DNA of 64,000 nucleotides. It comes from Paenibacillus camerounensis (GTDB taxonomy: Bacteria; Bacillota; Bacilli; Paenibacillales; Paenibacillaceae). Below are positions 9,142 through 18,350 of this stretch, one piece after another. The notes beneath the pieces were generated by a model. The model saw only the letters and a list, made by a program, of their open reading frames with translations, was not told the DNA's origin and made no database searches. Numbering within the stretch: position 1 is the stretch's first letter; each line of letters starts with the position of its first letter. The DNA lies in NCBI RefSeq assembly GCF_000723885.1, contig NZ_CCDG010000021.1, positions 204,151 through 268,150 on the forward strand, read 5' to 3'. Position numbers and translations under genes: made by a program.

Positions 9142-10674
9142 CTACTTGTTATTCGCTGCTTTCCAGGCATCGATTTGTGTCTGGGCTTCAGCAATAATGT
9201 TGTCCAGGCCGGCGGCTTTAAATTTCTCATTGGCTTTGGCCAGGTATTCATCTGGATCTACTGATCCTGTCATCAGCGGAGCCCAGAACTCTTCCTTCAC
9301 GTTCTGCACGGCGGCAATCTCATTGGTGATATTGGATGTATCGAAGTTGAAGCCGAGCAGCGGAGCATTGATACCGGAATCATTAAAGGTTTTGAATTCT
9401 TCCCATTTGTTCTCAGGGTCACCTTCATTTAGGTAGTTGATCATGATATTGCCCAGGGAGAAGGTTGGCATATCATAGTTTTTGGCGTCCGGCAGGTTCT
9501 TGATCATGTTGTCGCTGATTTTCTCGTAGTGCACACCTTCGATACCGGAGTCAATCATATTGCGCAGTACAGGATCTGTGTTCAACAGGTTCAGGAATTC
9601 CATTGCCTTCTCAGGATACTCGGAGTTCGCCGAAATCGCCTGCATTGAGCCCATTACGGACCAATTGTAGATGTACGGCTGGCCGGCCGGTGTCGATACA
9701 ACCGGATAACCGTAGCTTGCGCTCCACAGATTGTCGGCCATCGGCTGGGTAGCCGCGCGGTCTGTGAACCATTTGCCTGCTTTGTACAGGTCATCCACGG
9801 AGGTTGTAGTGGCTACTTCAGGAGAAATGTAACCGGCCTGATAGAACTTGCGGACCGTTTGAAGCGCTTCCTTAATTTCCGGAGTTTCAAGAATATTTAC
9901 AACCTTGTAGTCCTTGGTGTCCATATATACAGCCATTGGCATCTTTTCAATGACATAGTCGAACGGCATAACCGGCATAAAGTCCTTAACCATGGCGTAC
10001 GGTGTGATTTCAGGCTCGTTATCCTTAATGGTTTTCAGCAGCGGCTCCAGGTCAGCCAGCGTTTTTACGCTGGTCAGATCGAGATTATATTTGTCCAGCA
10101 GCTCTTTGTTGAAGCGGTACACCTCTTGTGCGGGAAGCTCTTTGTTGGCCGGAATGGCATAGTTGTGGCCGTCAACCTTGGAGCCTTCCAAGAATGCAGG
10201 ATCAATTGTATCCACAATGCCCTTACCTTGATCTTTGAGCAGATCATCGAGCTGCAGGAAGGCGCCTTTGCGGGAGTTCTGCACATAATCAAATGCCCAG
10301 GAGCAGGTGAACAGAATATCCATCGGTTCGCCTGAAGCGACCATAACCTGCATCTTCTGTGTGTAGTCGCCAAAGTCGATCATTTTCACGTCGAGCGTAG
10401 CATTGATTTTGTCCAGCGTGTATTTGTTGACTTCCTCCATGACTTTATCCAGGTCCTTCTGCGGTGCACCGATGGTATACCAGATCAGCTCTACAGGCTC
10501 TTCTGCAGGCTTGGTGTCAGGCGCGTCCGTTGTCGTGTTCGTTGCCGCAGCGTTATTACCGCCCGTACCCGTAGTATTCTTGGTGTTGTTGTTTCCCCCG
10601 CATGCGCTAAGGGCCATCGAAATCGTTAAAAGCGTTGTCAACAATAAGGAGAAGTGTTTCTTTTTCTTGCTCAT
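9142..10674 (-). CDS. Extracellular sugar-binding lipoprotein (LplA type)
   Basis: This 510-residue protein begins with a basic stretch, a hydrophobic segment and a lipobox (ALSAC, lipid-modified Cys25), followed by an Asn/Thr/Gly-rich linker. The rest is a long family-1-like solute-binding protein of the kind encoded beside LplB/LplC permeases (DUF3502-like C-terminal part near residues 380-500). It should be anchored on the outer face of the membrane and deliver oligosaccharide to the permeases. The gene is first in the transporter run and is directly downstream of a possible CcpA site (10770-10783). That it binds high-mannose glycans is inferred from context. Confidence 0.9.
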   Translation of the reverse strand: MSKKKKHFSLLLTTLLTISMALSACGGNNNTKNTTGTGGNNAAATNTTTDAPDTKPAEEPVELIWYTIGAPQKDLDKVMEEVNKYTLDKINATLDVKMIDFGDYTQKMQVMVASGEPMDILFTCSWAFDYVQNSRKGAFLQLDDLLKDQGKGIVDTIDPAFLEGSKVDGHNYAIPANKELPAQEVYRFNKELLDKYNLDLTSVKTLADLEPLLKTIKDNEPEITPYAMVKDFMPVMPFDYVIEKMPMAVYMDTKDYKVVNILETPEIKEALQTVRKFYQAGYISPEVATTTSVDDLYKAGKWFTDRAATQPMADNLWSASYGYPVVSTPAGQPYIYNWSVMGSMQAISANSEYPEKAMEFLNLLNTDPVLRNMIDSGIEGVHYEKISDNMIKNLPDAKNYDMPTFSLGNIMINYLNEGDPENKWEEFKTFNDSGINAPLLGFNFDTSNITNEIAAVQNVKEEFWAPLMTGSVDPDEYLAKANEKFKAAGLDNIIAEAQTQIDAWKAANNK

Positions 10675-10769
10675 TTGTCGTACCCCCTTTTAATTAGCTG
10701 GCAGGCAAGCAGTCATACCGGTTATTTCCGGCTGCTGTTTCCCTGTGGCTATAGCCTAACTTTATAAGA

Positions 10770-10783
10770 TGAAAGCATTTTCA
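10770..10783. promoter_or_regulatory. Possible cre (CcpA) site upstream of binding protein
   Basis: TGAAAGCATTTTCA fits the cre pseudopalindrome TGWAANCGNTNWCA with one mismatch (the central CG is CA). It lies about 96 bp before the binding-protein start, in the promoter-bearing gap 10675-10873. Only the match is seen; CcpA binding is inferred. Confidence 0.5.
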
Positions 10784-10873
10784 AATAGAAGAGAAACTAT
10801 ATAAATTCAGGTATGAAATAAAGAAACAATGCGGTAAAAATGAAATCCTGCTCTTTTCGCAAAAAGGACTGCC

Positions 10874-12391
10874 TTAGAGTAGCCCTTTGAATTCTGTCGG
10901 TGAGATGCCGACGTATTTCTTAAATTGCTTATAAAAATAGCCCATTTCCCAGTAGCCGACGCTCCGGGCAATTTCGTGCACCTTATGATTTGTCAGGCGC
11001 AGCTGCTCCTTCGCTTTCTCAATCCGGTAGCGGTTCAAATATTCGGCAAAGGATTCGCCGGTCGATTTGTGGAAGACCTGTCCCAGATAGACGGGGTGAA
11101 TATTGAACATGAAGCCCAGCTTCTTCAGGGACAGATCCTCCCCGTAGGATTTCTCAATGTAATTCAGCACCTGATTCACCACCGGACTTTTCAGCTCCCG
11201 GTCCAGCAGCTCAATAATGCATCCGGCCGTCTGTCTTAAGGCTGCCGCTAATCCGGGCAGGGATTGCGCCTTGTGGATTGCAGTCAGGCCGGCCGCAATG
11301 AGATCGCGCTCCAATTCATTGCGGATATCCTTAATGAGCATGCGGAAGTAAAGAACCCATTCGATGGCGATTTCCCTCAAGAGCTCAGGGGTGAGACCCT
11401 CCATACAGGGCGCGGAGAAATACAGGTCGAACTGCTCCGCCAGCCCCGCCGCATTTTTGGCCATAATTAATTTGGAGTATTCACTCCAGTCCTCCGGCAA
11501 GGCCGCTTCCAGATTCTCCTTGCGGTCCTTCAGCTGTTCATAATAAACCAGGCTGCGCTCCGGATGGATCTCCAGGAATTCCTGTACCTGCTTCGCCTGC
11601 TCATAGCTTAGCGGGGCGGAATCCTGCACATCGACGATGCTCCCGACCGAGATACGGAGCCTCTGGCTGTCAGCGCATAAGCCCTGTACCGCCTGCAGGA
11701 GTGAGGACAGCTCCTCCGCCCCCTTCTTTTCCCCGGCAAAATTATGTATGAGCACCAGATCATTGTCTGAATCCCAGAACATGAAGAAGGCCGGATGGGC
11801 AGTAACCAGCTCTGCCGCATTTTCCCTGAACCTATCTGTTGCCGGATCAGCCTGGACCAGTGCTACCTGAACATAAGGCTCATTGAACGACAGGCCCAGC
11901 AGCCGGAGCCGCTCAGCCAGCTCTTCCGGGTCAATCTGGCCCCGCAGCCAGCGCAGCAGCACATTGTCTTTAAGCACGGAATGGGTATATTGCGAACGCT
12001 CGGTATCCATCCTGGAGACATTCAGCTTCTCCACAAGGGTCTCCAGGGTACTGTGGAATTCCTCCAGATTAATCGGTTTGAGCAGATAATTTTCGATTCC
12101 GAGCGACAGCCCTTCTTTTACATACGTGAATTCATCATAGCCGCTCAGTACAACCGCCTTCATCTCCGGACGGATTTCACCGGCTGCACGGATTAGCTCA
12201 AGACCGGTCATCTCCGGCATCGAAATATCGGTTATCAGAATATCAGCGGGTACCTCACGCAGCCTCTCCAGCGCCTCCCGCCCATTCTCAGCCTGCCCGG
12301 CAATCGTAAGGCCCAGCAGATTCCAGTCCAAAATATCCTGTAAACCGCTCAGGATGAACGGCTCATCGTCCACAATAAATACCTTATACAT
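10874..12391 (-). CDS. Response regulator, YesN/AraC type
   Basis: At 505 residues it has an N-terminal receiver (VDDE at 8-11, phospho-acceptor Asp in ILITDISMPE near 55, Lys in YLLKPI near 104), a middle linker region and a C-terminal AraC DNA-binding domain with two helix-turn-helix units (about 400-505, ending FKKYVGISPTEFKGLL). This is the YesN layout that controls sugar ABC importer genes. It overlaps the kinase gene by eight bases. It should activate the importer operon when the paired kinase senses sugar outside the cell. Confidence 0.95.
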   Translation of the reverse strand: MYKVFIVDDEPFILSGLQDILDWNLLGLTIAGQAENGREALERLREVPADILITDISMPEMTGLELIRAAGEIRPEMKAVVLSGYDEFTYVKEGLSLGIENYLLKPINLEEFHSTLETLVEKLNVSRMDTERSQYTHSVLKDNVLLRWLRGQIDPEELAERLRLLGLSFNEPYVQVALVQADPATDRFRENAAELVTAHPAFFMFWDSDNDLVLIHNFAGEKKGAEELSSLLQAVQGLCADSQRLRISVGSIVDVQDSAPLSYEQAKQVQEFLEIHPERSLVYYEQLKDRKENLEAALPEDWSEYSKLIMAKNAAGLAEQFDLYFSAPCMEGLTPELLREIAIEWVLYFRMLIKDIRNELERDLIAAGLTAIHKAQSLPGLAAALRQTAGCIIELLDRELKSPVVNQVLNYIEKSYGEDLSLKKLGFMFNIHPVYLGQVFHKSTGESFAEYLNRYRIEKAKEQLRLTNHKVHEIARSVGYWEMGYFYKQFKKYVGISPTEFKGLL

Positions 12392-14207
12392 GCTCTGTCT
12401 CCTCCTTCGCGGGATAAGGGAATGTGAGGGTGACTTCGGTACCCTTTCCCTCCTCGCTAATCAGTACAACACCAAACGGTGCCCCATACATCAGTCTAAG
12501 ACGCTCATGAATACTCCGCAGTCCGAACGACTCTGACCCGGATAGAGCCCCTTGATTATCCAGTCCCTGCCGGAGCTGGCTCAGCCGTTCTGCGGGAATA
12601 CCGAGCCCGTTATCAGCTACGATAACCCGGATATGCCCATTCTCCGCGGCTACTGTAATGGTAATTACGTTCCCGCTTTGCCCGGTCCGCATGCCGTGCA
12701 GGATATAATTCTCGATTACCGGCTGAAGCGACATTTTGAGGACAGACAGCCCTTCCAGCTCTTTACTGCATTCAATCGTATAAACGAACCTGTCTTTATA
12801 GCGGATGCGGAACAGCTCCAGGTACATCCGGCACGCCTCCAGCTCATCCTTGAACGTATATCTCGCCTTGGGCCGGACGTAGGCTTTGAACAGCACGGAC
12901 AGGCTGTAGATCATCTCGCCAACATCCTTCGCCCCGCTTGAGATCGCCCGCATACGGATGACCTCCAGTGTATTGTAGAGAAAATGCGGATTCACCCGCG
13001 CTTCCAGCGTGGCAATCTCCGTATGCTTTTGCCTGATTTCCGCCTTGTACACCTGATCAATATATTGGTTAAGCTCATCCAGCATACTGTTGAAGCTCTT
13101 GGCGATCTGGCCCAGTTCGTCCTCACGGCTGTCGACAATCCGGGTATTGAGGTCCCCGTTCTTCACTCTGCGGGTAAAGCGGATGATCCGGTGTGTGCGC
13201 TTGGCAAAATTAGAAATAAACATCGCCGGCAGCAATACCGCGAACAGGATGCAGATAAGGGCTATGAACAGAATCGTATTGCGCGCACTGCGGTAGGTTT
13301 CGGCCAGCTCCTGCCTGGAGATCAGGCTGACTACCGAATAACCGGCCTGGCTCTGGGTCAGGCTTGTCACCACCATCCCGTCAACGGTGATTTCCTCACC
13401 GAAGTTCAGTCCCGTCAGCTTATCGAATTTCTTGCCATACCCTGCACCCGAAGTATCGAAAATGACTTCATTCTGTGCCGAGAGCACAAGAATATTCCCC
13501 TTAAATTCCGCTTTATAGTTGTTCATCGCCTGCCAGATCGCCGACGAGTCGAAGTAGACCAGCATCTGGCCGATATTAAGCAGCGACGACTTATTGTTAA
13601 TCGGGATTTTCACCGAGAACATGGGTGTATTCTGCATTCCGATGCTCTTCAGTACCCAGATATTCGGGACAGACACGAGACTTTCCTCATCCAGATACAT
13701 GCTGTCCGGGACATAGGAGTGCGCAGCATTGGTCGCCACGATGTCGAACTGCCTGCGGTCCTGGTAATAGTACATCACCTGCTGGTTGGCACTGTACAGC
13801 ATGAGGCTGCGGATATCAGGGTCATCATCGATTTTATTCTGAAAATACTGCACAACATTGGATGTGGACGGGTCTCCCTGAAGATAGCGGTCCAGCCGGT
13901 GCTCCACATATTCACCATACGGGTTCTCTAGTAAAAAAGTAGTATTGCTCGCCAGACTCCCGTCCCGGTATACATCGCGGATCATATCCTGGACAGACTG
14001 ATATTTGCTCTCCACATAATTGCTGATGCTCTCCATCGTCTTCCGCTGGATATCCATCTGCCGCTGTACCGCCGATTCCGAGATCAGCTTCAGCATCAGA
14101 TAAGTAAAGACGATAATCGTTGCAACGAACACACAGGATACGATCAGGGTGAAGCGCATAAACAAATTATCTTTAAAATATTTACGGTACAGGGTGTTTC
14201 TCCGCAT
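12384..14207 (-). CDS. Sensor histidine kinase, YesM type
   Basis: The ATG at 14207 is preferred since TAGGAGG lies six bases before it; the frame also extends upstream to 14252. The product (607 residues) has a membrane segment near the N-terminus, a large extracellular sensor region, a second membrane segment and a HAMP domain, then the His_kinase domain with the NPHFLYNTLE phosphorylation motif and a C-terminal ATPase domain (VADNGLGIP). This is the HPK7/YesM type. It pairs with the overlapping response-regulator gene. The likely signal is an oligosaccharide released by the GH85 enzyme encoded upstream. Confidence 0.93.
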   Translation of the reverse strand: MRRNTLYRKYFKDNLFMRFTLIVSCVFVATIIVFTYLMLKLISESAVQRQMDIQRKTMESISNYVESKYQSVQDMIRDVYRDGSLASNTTFLLENPYGEYVEHRLDRYLQGDPSTSNVVQYFQNKIDDDPDIRSLMLYSANQQVMYYYQDRRQFDIVATNAAHSYVPDSMYLDEESLVSVPNIWVLKSIGMQNTPMFSVKIPINNKSSLLNIGQMLVYFDSSAIWQAMNNYKAEFKGNILVLSAQNEVIFDTSGAGYGKKFDKLTGLNFGEEITVDGMVVTSLTQSQAGYSVVSLISRQELAETYRSARNTILFIALICILFAVLLPAMFISNFAKRTHRIIRFTRRVKNGDLNTRIVDSREDELGQIAKSFNSMLDELNQYIDQVYKAEIRQKHTEIATLEARVNPHFLYNTLEVIRMRAISSGAKDVGEMIYSLSVLFKAYVRPKARYTFKDELEACRMYLELFRIRYKDRFVYTIECSKELEGLSVLKMSLQPVIENYILHGMRTGQSGNVITITVAAENGHIRVIVADNGLGIPAERLSQLRQGLDNQGALSGSESFGLRSIHERLRLMYGAPFGVVLISEEGKGTEVTLTFPYPAKEETEHV

Positions 14208-14255
14208 AATCCACCTCCTAAGGTACATTTGAACTGTGAGCATGATACGCAAGAA

Positions 14256-14291
14256 GCGCTCCCCCCTGATGGCATCAGGAGGCGAGCGCCT
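14256..14291 (-). terminator. Hairpin after the GH85 gene
   Basis: Arms GCGCTC...CTGAT and ATCAG...GAGCGC form a long GC-rich stem-loop between the GH85 stop and the histidine kinase start. The downstream T-run is short, so termination may be partial. Confidence 0.6.
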
Positions 14292-14349
14292 TGAGTTATG
14301 GCTTGCGGAGCATGAGCTGCCCGCTTCTTAAACAATAGTATATTGCAAA

Positions 14350-17265
14350 TTATTCGGCAGAAGCTGGGCTGCCTTCACATATTGCACCGCCGATTCCGAA
14401 ATTTCTGAAGCAATTTTCAGAGACAGAGGGAGCCGGCTTTCCTTCGCTGCTGTCCAAGGTAATATGATATGGTCCTCTAAGATAGACAGGTTCAGATTTA
14501 TTTCCGCTATAATCTTCCATTACGGCTGTGACTACTTTTGCCGTAGAGGTAAAACTCAGACTGGATTTGGTCGTGCGCCCGCGGATAATCATCGGTTTAT
14601 TGGCCGCAGAGCCTGACAAGTAGGTTACCGGGAAGGATTTATCCTTGCCGTCTTCATTAATGTACATATACCGCCAGTCCCGGGTATTCGGCATTGGCAA
14701 ATTCAGTGTATTGTTGTTCCAGGACCAGGCCTCAGCGTATGGCTCTGCTACCTTATCAATGAAAGACCCGTTATAGGTGACAGTATCCGTACTGCCCGCC
14801 TGCACTGTAACGGTATACTCATCTCCGTTGACAGGCATGTCAGTGAACAAGGCTGAGACTGTACCCTGCGGCAGGATCATTTCTCTGGATACAGGCTCAG
14901 GGGTTGTGATCCAGTTGACCGATTTCACAGTAACCTTGATGCTGCCCGGGCTCTGGCCCGGATTGGACCATTTGACCAGAAAATCGCCATTGCTGCCTGA
15001 CTCGGTTTCAATGTTCGAGACTGCGGTGTTCAGGTCAAAGGACACCCTTGCCGCTTCACCCTCCAGCCCGTCCGCTCCTACCGGAACGACCTTCAGTACA
15101 CTATACTTGGACGGCAGCTTCTTAATGTAGAAGGTTTCGTCGTATTTTCCGCCCATAAATACGTCGTTCACGTAGACATTATATTGCTTCACTTTGGAAT
15201 AATCGTTGTCCATCGTCCAGCTTACGATCATTTCATTAGTACCGGACCACGCCTGTGCAATCTTTAGATTTGCCGGAGCAGCCGGTTTGACAGCCGAGCC
15301 GTCATAAATGCGGAGCTGTCCGAGATTCACCTGATAATTTGCGATTGTACTCTGCCCCGGAGTGAACACAAGCCCAAACGCCGCGATCTCCCGGCCGGCA
15401 TAGGCTCCAAGATTCAGTTCGGCAGCGACCCAGCCGGCGGTTTGCTTGCCGCTGTTCCCAACAGGCAGCTTAACCACTTCGTCCGGCTTATCCTTAAAGA
15501 TCACTCCAGCGCTTATGACCGAAGCATCGTCAGCCGACGGCTTACTATAGACGATAGACAGCTTGGAGCCAGGCTTCACGGCCAGATCACTCTTGTACAA
15601 GCGGAGAAAATTCTCCTTGTCCAAGGCCCCGCTTACAGCGAGGGAGCTGCCGCCGTTGTAGGCGCCGAGCTGCTTGTAATGGACCCGGCTATTGGCGGTT
15701 TGATTATATTCCGGGCCATAATCGAAATCTACCGTCAACCGGCTGCCTGCAGTATCCTGCCACCACTGCCAGGTAACCGGGACATCCTGCAGACTCATAT
15801 TGGACCACTCGTCCGCACTGGATTCTGCCCCGTTCACATAATAGGAGAGCCCGTGTCCGGTATTGAAATTTGTATAGAAGTTCGTATCCTTCACAACCGA
15901 GCGTTCCGCAATGACCGAGGCGATGCCCGGCCAGTAGCGGTTATCGGCATAGACATCAGCCACGGTATTGGTTGACGATACGGCTGTACTGGCCGGATTG
16001 ACATTCGGTCCGGACCACCAGAGCTGCTCCCGCAGCTGGGTCATCCACTGGTAGCTGTTATCAGAGCGGTTGGAGACCGGCCAGGCTTTTCCCATATCCT
16101 CATCAAGCCCGGCATGTACAAAGTCAGCTCCCAGCGTGGCAAGGCTGACCAGCGGTACGCCGCCCGACAGCTTGTTCTTAAGCGCAGTTCCCTGCACACT
16201 CTTGAAGCGGTCACGTCCAGCCTCAAGTCCCGCAAAGCCGATGTCAAAGAGATTGTAATCAGTTCCTTGAGCGTTGTTCAGATTGCTCAGATAATTCTTT
16301 GCTGAAGTAATCTGCGAGCTGCCCATGCCATAGTCGAAAAAGTAGGAATTTGAAACCTGCTCCTTCGTTGACTTGTCATACAGCATTGAGATGTTATTGT
16401 CGTTAAAGGTACGGGCAAAGGTATTGGAACCCGTTGACGTATTCAGGGAATCGTACCATTGGACGTACATCCCTCCCTTTTGTAACGCTTTCATAAAAGC
16501 GATATAAGCGGGAATATCCGCAGTGGCCACATTCGGGCTTAGCTCCTCCTGATTCAGGAAATACCCGTCGTAGCCAAAGTAATGCGCCATCTCAATCATT
16601 TTCTCCGCAACCGGGAAATTCCCGTTCTCGTCCTTCACAATCATCTGCTTGTAGGTCTGCTGACCGCGGTCATTGTTGGAGAAAAAGACACCGGCCAGTG
16701 ACAGAACCCCGTTCTTGTGTGCGGCATCTGTATAGGTCGGGTTGGGTATGTTCAGCATTCCGAATTCAAACCATTTCTGCTGCCAGTCGGACTGCGCCAA
16801 GTCATCGTAATATTCATGCGGGGTATACGCCGTTGCGGTACCGTGCCAGTAGGAATAATAATCAATGTATTGCCAAAAATTGAAATGATACTGGGCAAAC
16901 TTGTTCGTATACGGGGCATTCTCTATGAATGCGTTTCCATAATCACCTGCAACGGTAATCATTTTTACGTCAGGGTTCAGACTGGGATTTGCCTGTGTAT
17001 CCTTGAAAGGCGCAATCCGTTGCTGTAGCGGAACACGGGACCTAAGCAGCTCAGCATCGGGATCGGTGGCCGGGCTCCAGTCGGCAATCTGATTGCTTGT
17101 ATAGCCGTGTACACTGGGCTGATTCACTCCATGCGCACTGTCTTCCTTGAACGGCCAGGTGTCTCCGGCAAGGGCGGTCTGCGGCAGCATTGTGACAAGA
17201 AGCGCTGCACTAAGTACAGCTGAAGTCAGCTTACGGAGCTTATGTGCTCGTGGATATAATACCAT
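14350..17265 (-). CDS. Secreted GH85 endo-beta-N-acetylglucosaminidase
   Basis: The 971-residue protein begins with a signal peptide (hydrophobic core LTSAVLSAALLVTMLP, predicted cut after ALA at about 33). The GH85 barrel covers roughly residues 60-420, with the family signature YDGYFLNQEE, in which Asn238 and Glu240 are the expected catalytic pair for substrate-assisted cleavage. A carbohydrate-binding-like region and a fibronectin III-like region (about 680-780) follow. GH85 enzymes cut between the two core GlcNAc residues of N-glycans. No LPXTG or SLH anchor is visible, so it is probably released. The start has GGAGAG upstream and a cre-like site lies 55 bp before it. Confidence 0.94.
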   Translation of the reverse strand: MVLYPRAHKLRKLTSAVLSAALLVTMLPQTALAGDTWPFKEDSAHGVNQPSVHGYTSNQIADWSPATDPDAELLRSRVPLQQRIAPFKDTQANPSLNPDVKMITVAGDYGNAFIENAPYTNKFAQYHFNFWQYIDYYSYWHGTATAYTPHEYYDDLAQSDWQQKWFEFGMLNIPNPTYTDAAHKNGVLSLAGVFFSNNDRGQQTYKQMIVKDENGNFPVAEKMIEMAHYFGYDGYFLNQEELSPNVATADIPAYIAFMKALQKGGMYVQWYDSLNTSTGSNTFARTFNDNNISMLYDKSTKEQVSNSYFFDYGMGSSQITSAKNYLSNLNNAQGTDYNLFDIGFAGLEAGRDRFKSVQGTALKNKLSGGVPLVSLATLGADFVHAGLDEDMGKAWPVSNRSDNSYQWMTQLREQLWWSGPNVNPASTAVSSTNTVADVYADNRYWPGIASVIAERSVVKDTNFYTNFNTGHGLSYYVNGAESSADEWSNMSLQDVPVTWQWWQDTAGSRLTVDFDYGPEYNQTANSRVHYKQLGAYNGGSSLAVSGALDKENFLRLYKSDLAVKPGSKLSIVYSKPSADDASVISAGVIFKDKPDEVVKLPVGNSGKQTAGWVAAELNLGAYAGREIAAFGLVFTPGQSTIANYQVNLGQLRIYDGSAVKPAAPANLKIAQAWSGTNEMIVSWTMDNDYSKVKQYNVYVNDVFMGGKYDETFYIKKLPSKYSVLKVVPVGADGLEGEAARVSFDLNTAVSNIETESGSNGDFLVKWSNPGQSPGSIKVTVKSVNWITTPEPVSREMILPQGTVSALFTDMPVNGDEYTVTVQAGSTDTVTYNGSFIDKVAEPYAEAWSWNNNTLNLPMPNTRDWRYMYINEDGKDKSFPVTYLSGSAANKPMIIRGRTTKSSLSFTSTAKVVTAVMEDYSGNKSEPVYLRGPYHITLDSSEGKPAPSVSENCFRNFGIGGAICEGSPASAE

Positions 17266-17319
17266 TGCTCACTCTCCTCATTCCATGGATAATTTCTGGT
17301 GCTTAGCTCAAGCATTATC

Positions 17320-17333
17320 TGAAATCGCATTCA
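17320..17333. promoter_or_regulatory. Possible cre (CcpA) site upstream of GH85
   Basis: TGAAATCGCATTCA keeps the central CG and matches the cre consensus with one mismatch. It is 55-68 bp upstream of the GH85 start, in the divergent region shared with the araC gene (17266-17507). Confidence 0.55.
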
Positions 17334-17507
17334 TGAAAAGATCCGCTATACCTCCCCTTTCTGTTTTATCCAACATAACTATATAGCAGGATCTGCAGGT
17401 CCAAGTAGAAGCGATATTAAAGATACCCTAGTCAAATTAAAGAAAAAGATGATATTATCCTCTTATATTTGCTCAGCTGTTTATAATTTAAATGTGGAGA
17501 TTAACTT

Positions 17508-18350
17508 ATGAAGTATTTCTATACATATACATCTGCGCCGCTATCCTTTGGGACCTGCGGAAACCTTATGAGTAAGGATGGTTTTCTTCATCACAGACGG
17601 AATTTTGAATACAATGTGTTCATTTATGTACTTGAAGGGGTTCTGAATATTACCCAGGCGGAGGGTGCTCATGCGGTGGCTTCGGGACAATATATTTTCC
17701 TTAAAAGCGGAGAAGAGCATTATGGACATCTGCCTTCCAGCGGCAGGCTTTCTTATTTGTGGGTTCACTTTTCTTCAGATCATCCGTGGGAGGAAGGTTC
17801 GTTCCACAGCCGTTTCGAGCCTCCGGCCTCCTACTCCTATTTGATCTGCGAGCACGGCTCGTCAGGGAATCAGCAGCGTATCACCATGTTATTCCAGCAG
17901 CTGATCAGCCTCTCGCGCCAGGAAACCCTTTATAATGAAGCAATGCTCCACTACGCTGTGAGCCTGCTGGCTATGGAGATTACACAGGTGTTTCTCGACA
18001 GCTTATTTAACCGGAACCGTAATATTTCGCCTGTTGTGTACACGATTATGGAATGGATCACAGCCAATTGCCACAAGCCGCTTAGCCTGCAGGAGATTGC
18101 TGATGAATTTCACTATAACGCTGCCTATCTTTCCTCATTATTTAAAAAGGAAACAGGCATGAAGCTGATCTATTTCCTGAATAAGTCGAGGATTGATATT
18201 TCCAAAAACCTTATGTCCAGCAACAACATCAGCATAAAAGAAGCCGCATTTTCATGCGGCTTCCACGACGAGAAATACTTTATGAAGCTGTTTAAAATGT
18301 ACGAGGGCATAACTCCCCAGCAGTATAAAAATGCTTTTCACAAAAAATGA
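17508..18350 (+). CDS. AraC family transcriptional regulator
   Basis: A 280-residue protein with an N-terminal cupin-like sensor domain (about 10-140) and a C-terminal AraC DNA-binding domain (about 180-280) with SLQEIADEFHYNAAYLSSLF and CGFHDEKYFMKLFK as the two helix-turn-helix units. The ATG has TGGAGA upstream and a TATAAT hexamer at 17482-17487. It is divergent from the GH85 gene and convergent with the GH127 gene, whose stop touches its own with no gap. It could control either neighbour; the ligand is unknown. Confidence 0.9.
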   Translation: MKYFYTYTSAPLSFGTCGNLMSKDGFLHHRRNFEYNVFIYVLEGVLNITQAEGAHAVASGQYIFLKSGEEHYGHLPSSGRLSYLWVHFSSDHPWEEGSFHSRFEPPASYSYLICEHGSSGNQQRITMLFQQLISLSRQETLYNEAMLHYAVSLLAMEITQVFLDSLFNRNRNISPVVYTIMEWITANCHKPLSLQEIADEFHYNAAYLSSLFKKETGMKLIYFLNKSRIDISKNLMSSNNISIKEAAFSCGFHDEKYFMKLFKMYEGITPQQYKNAFHKK

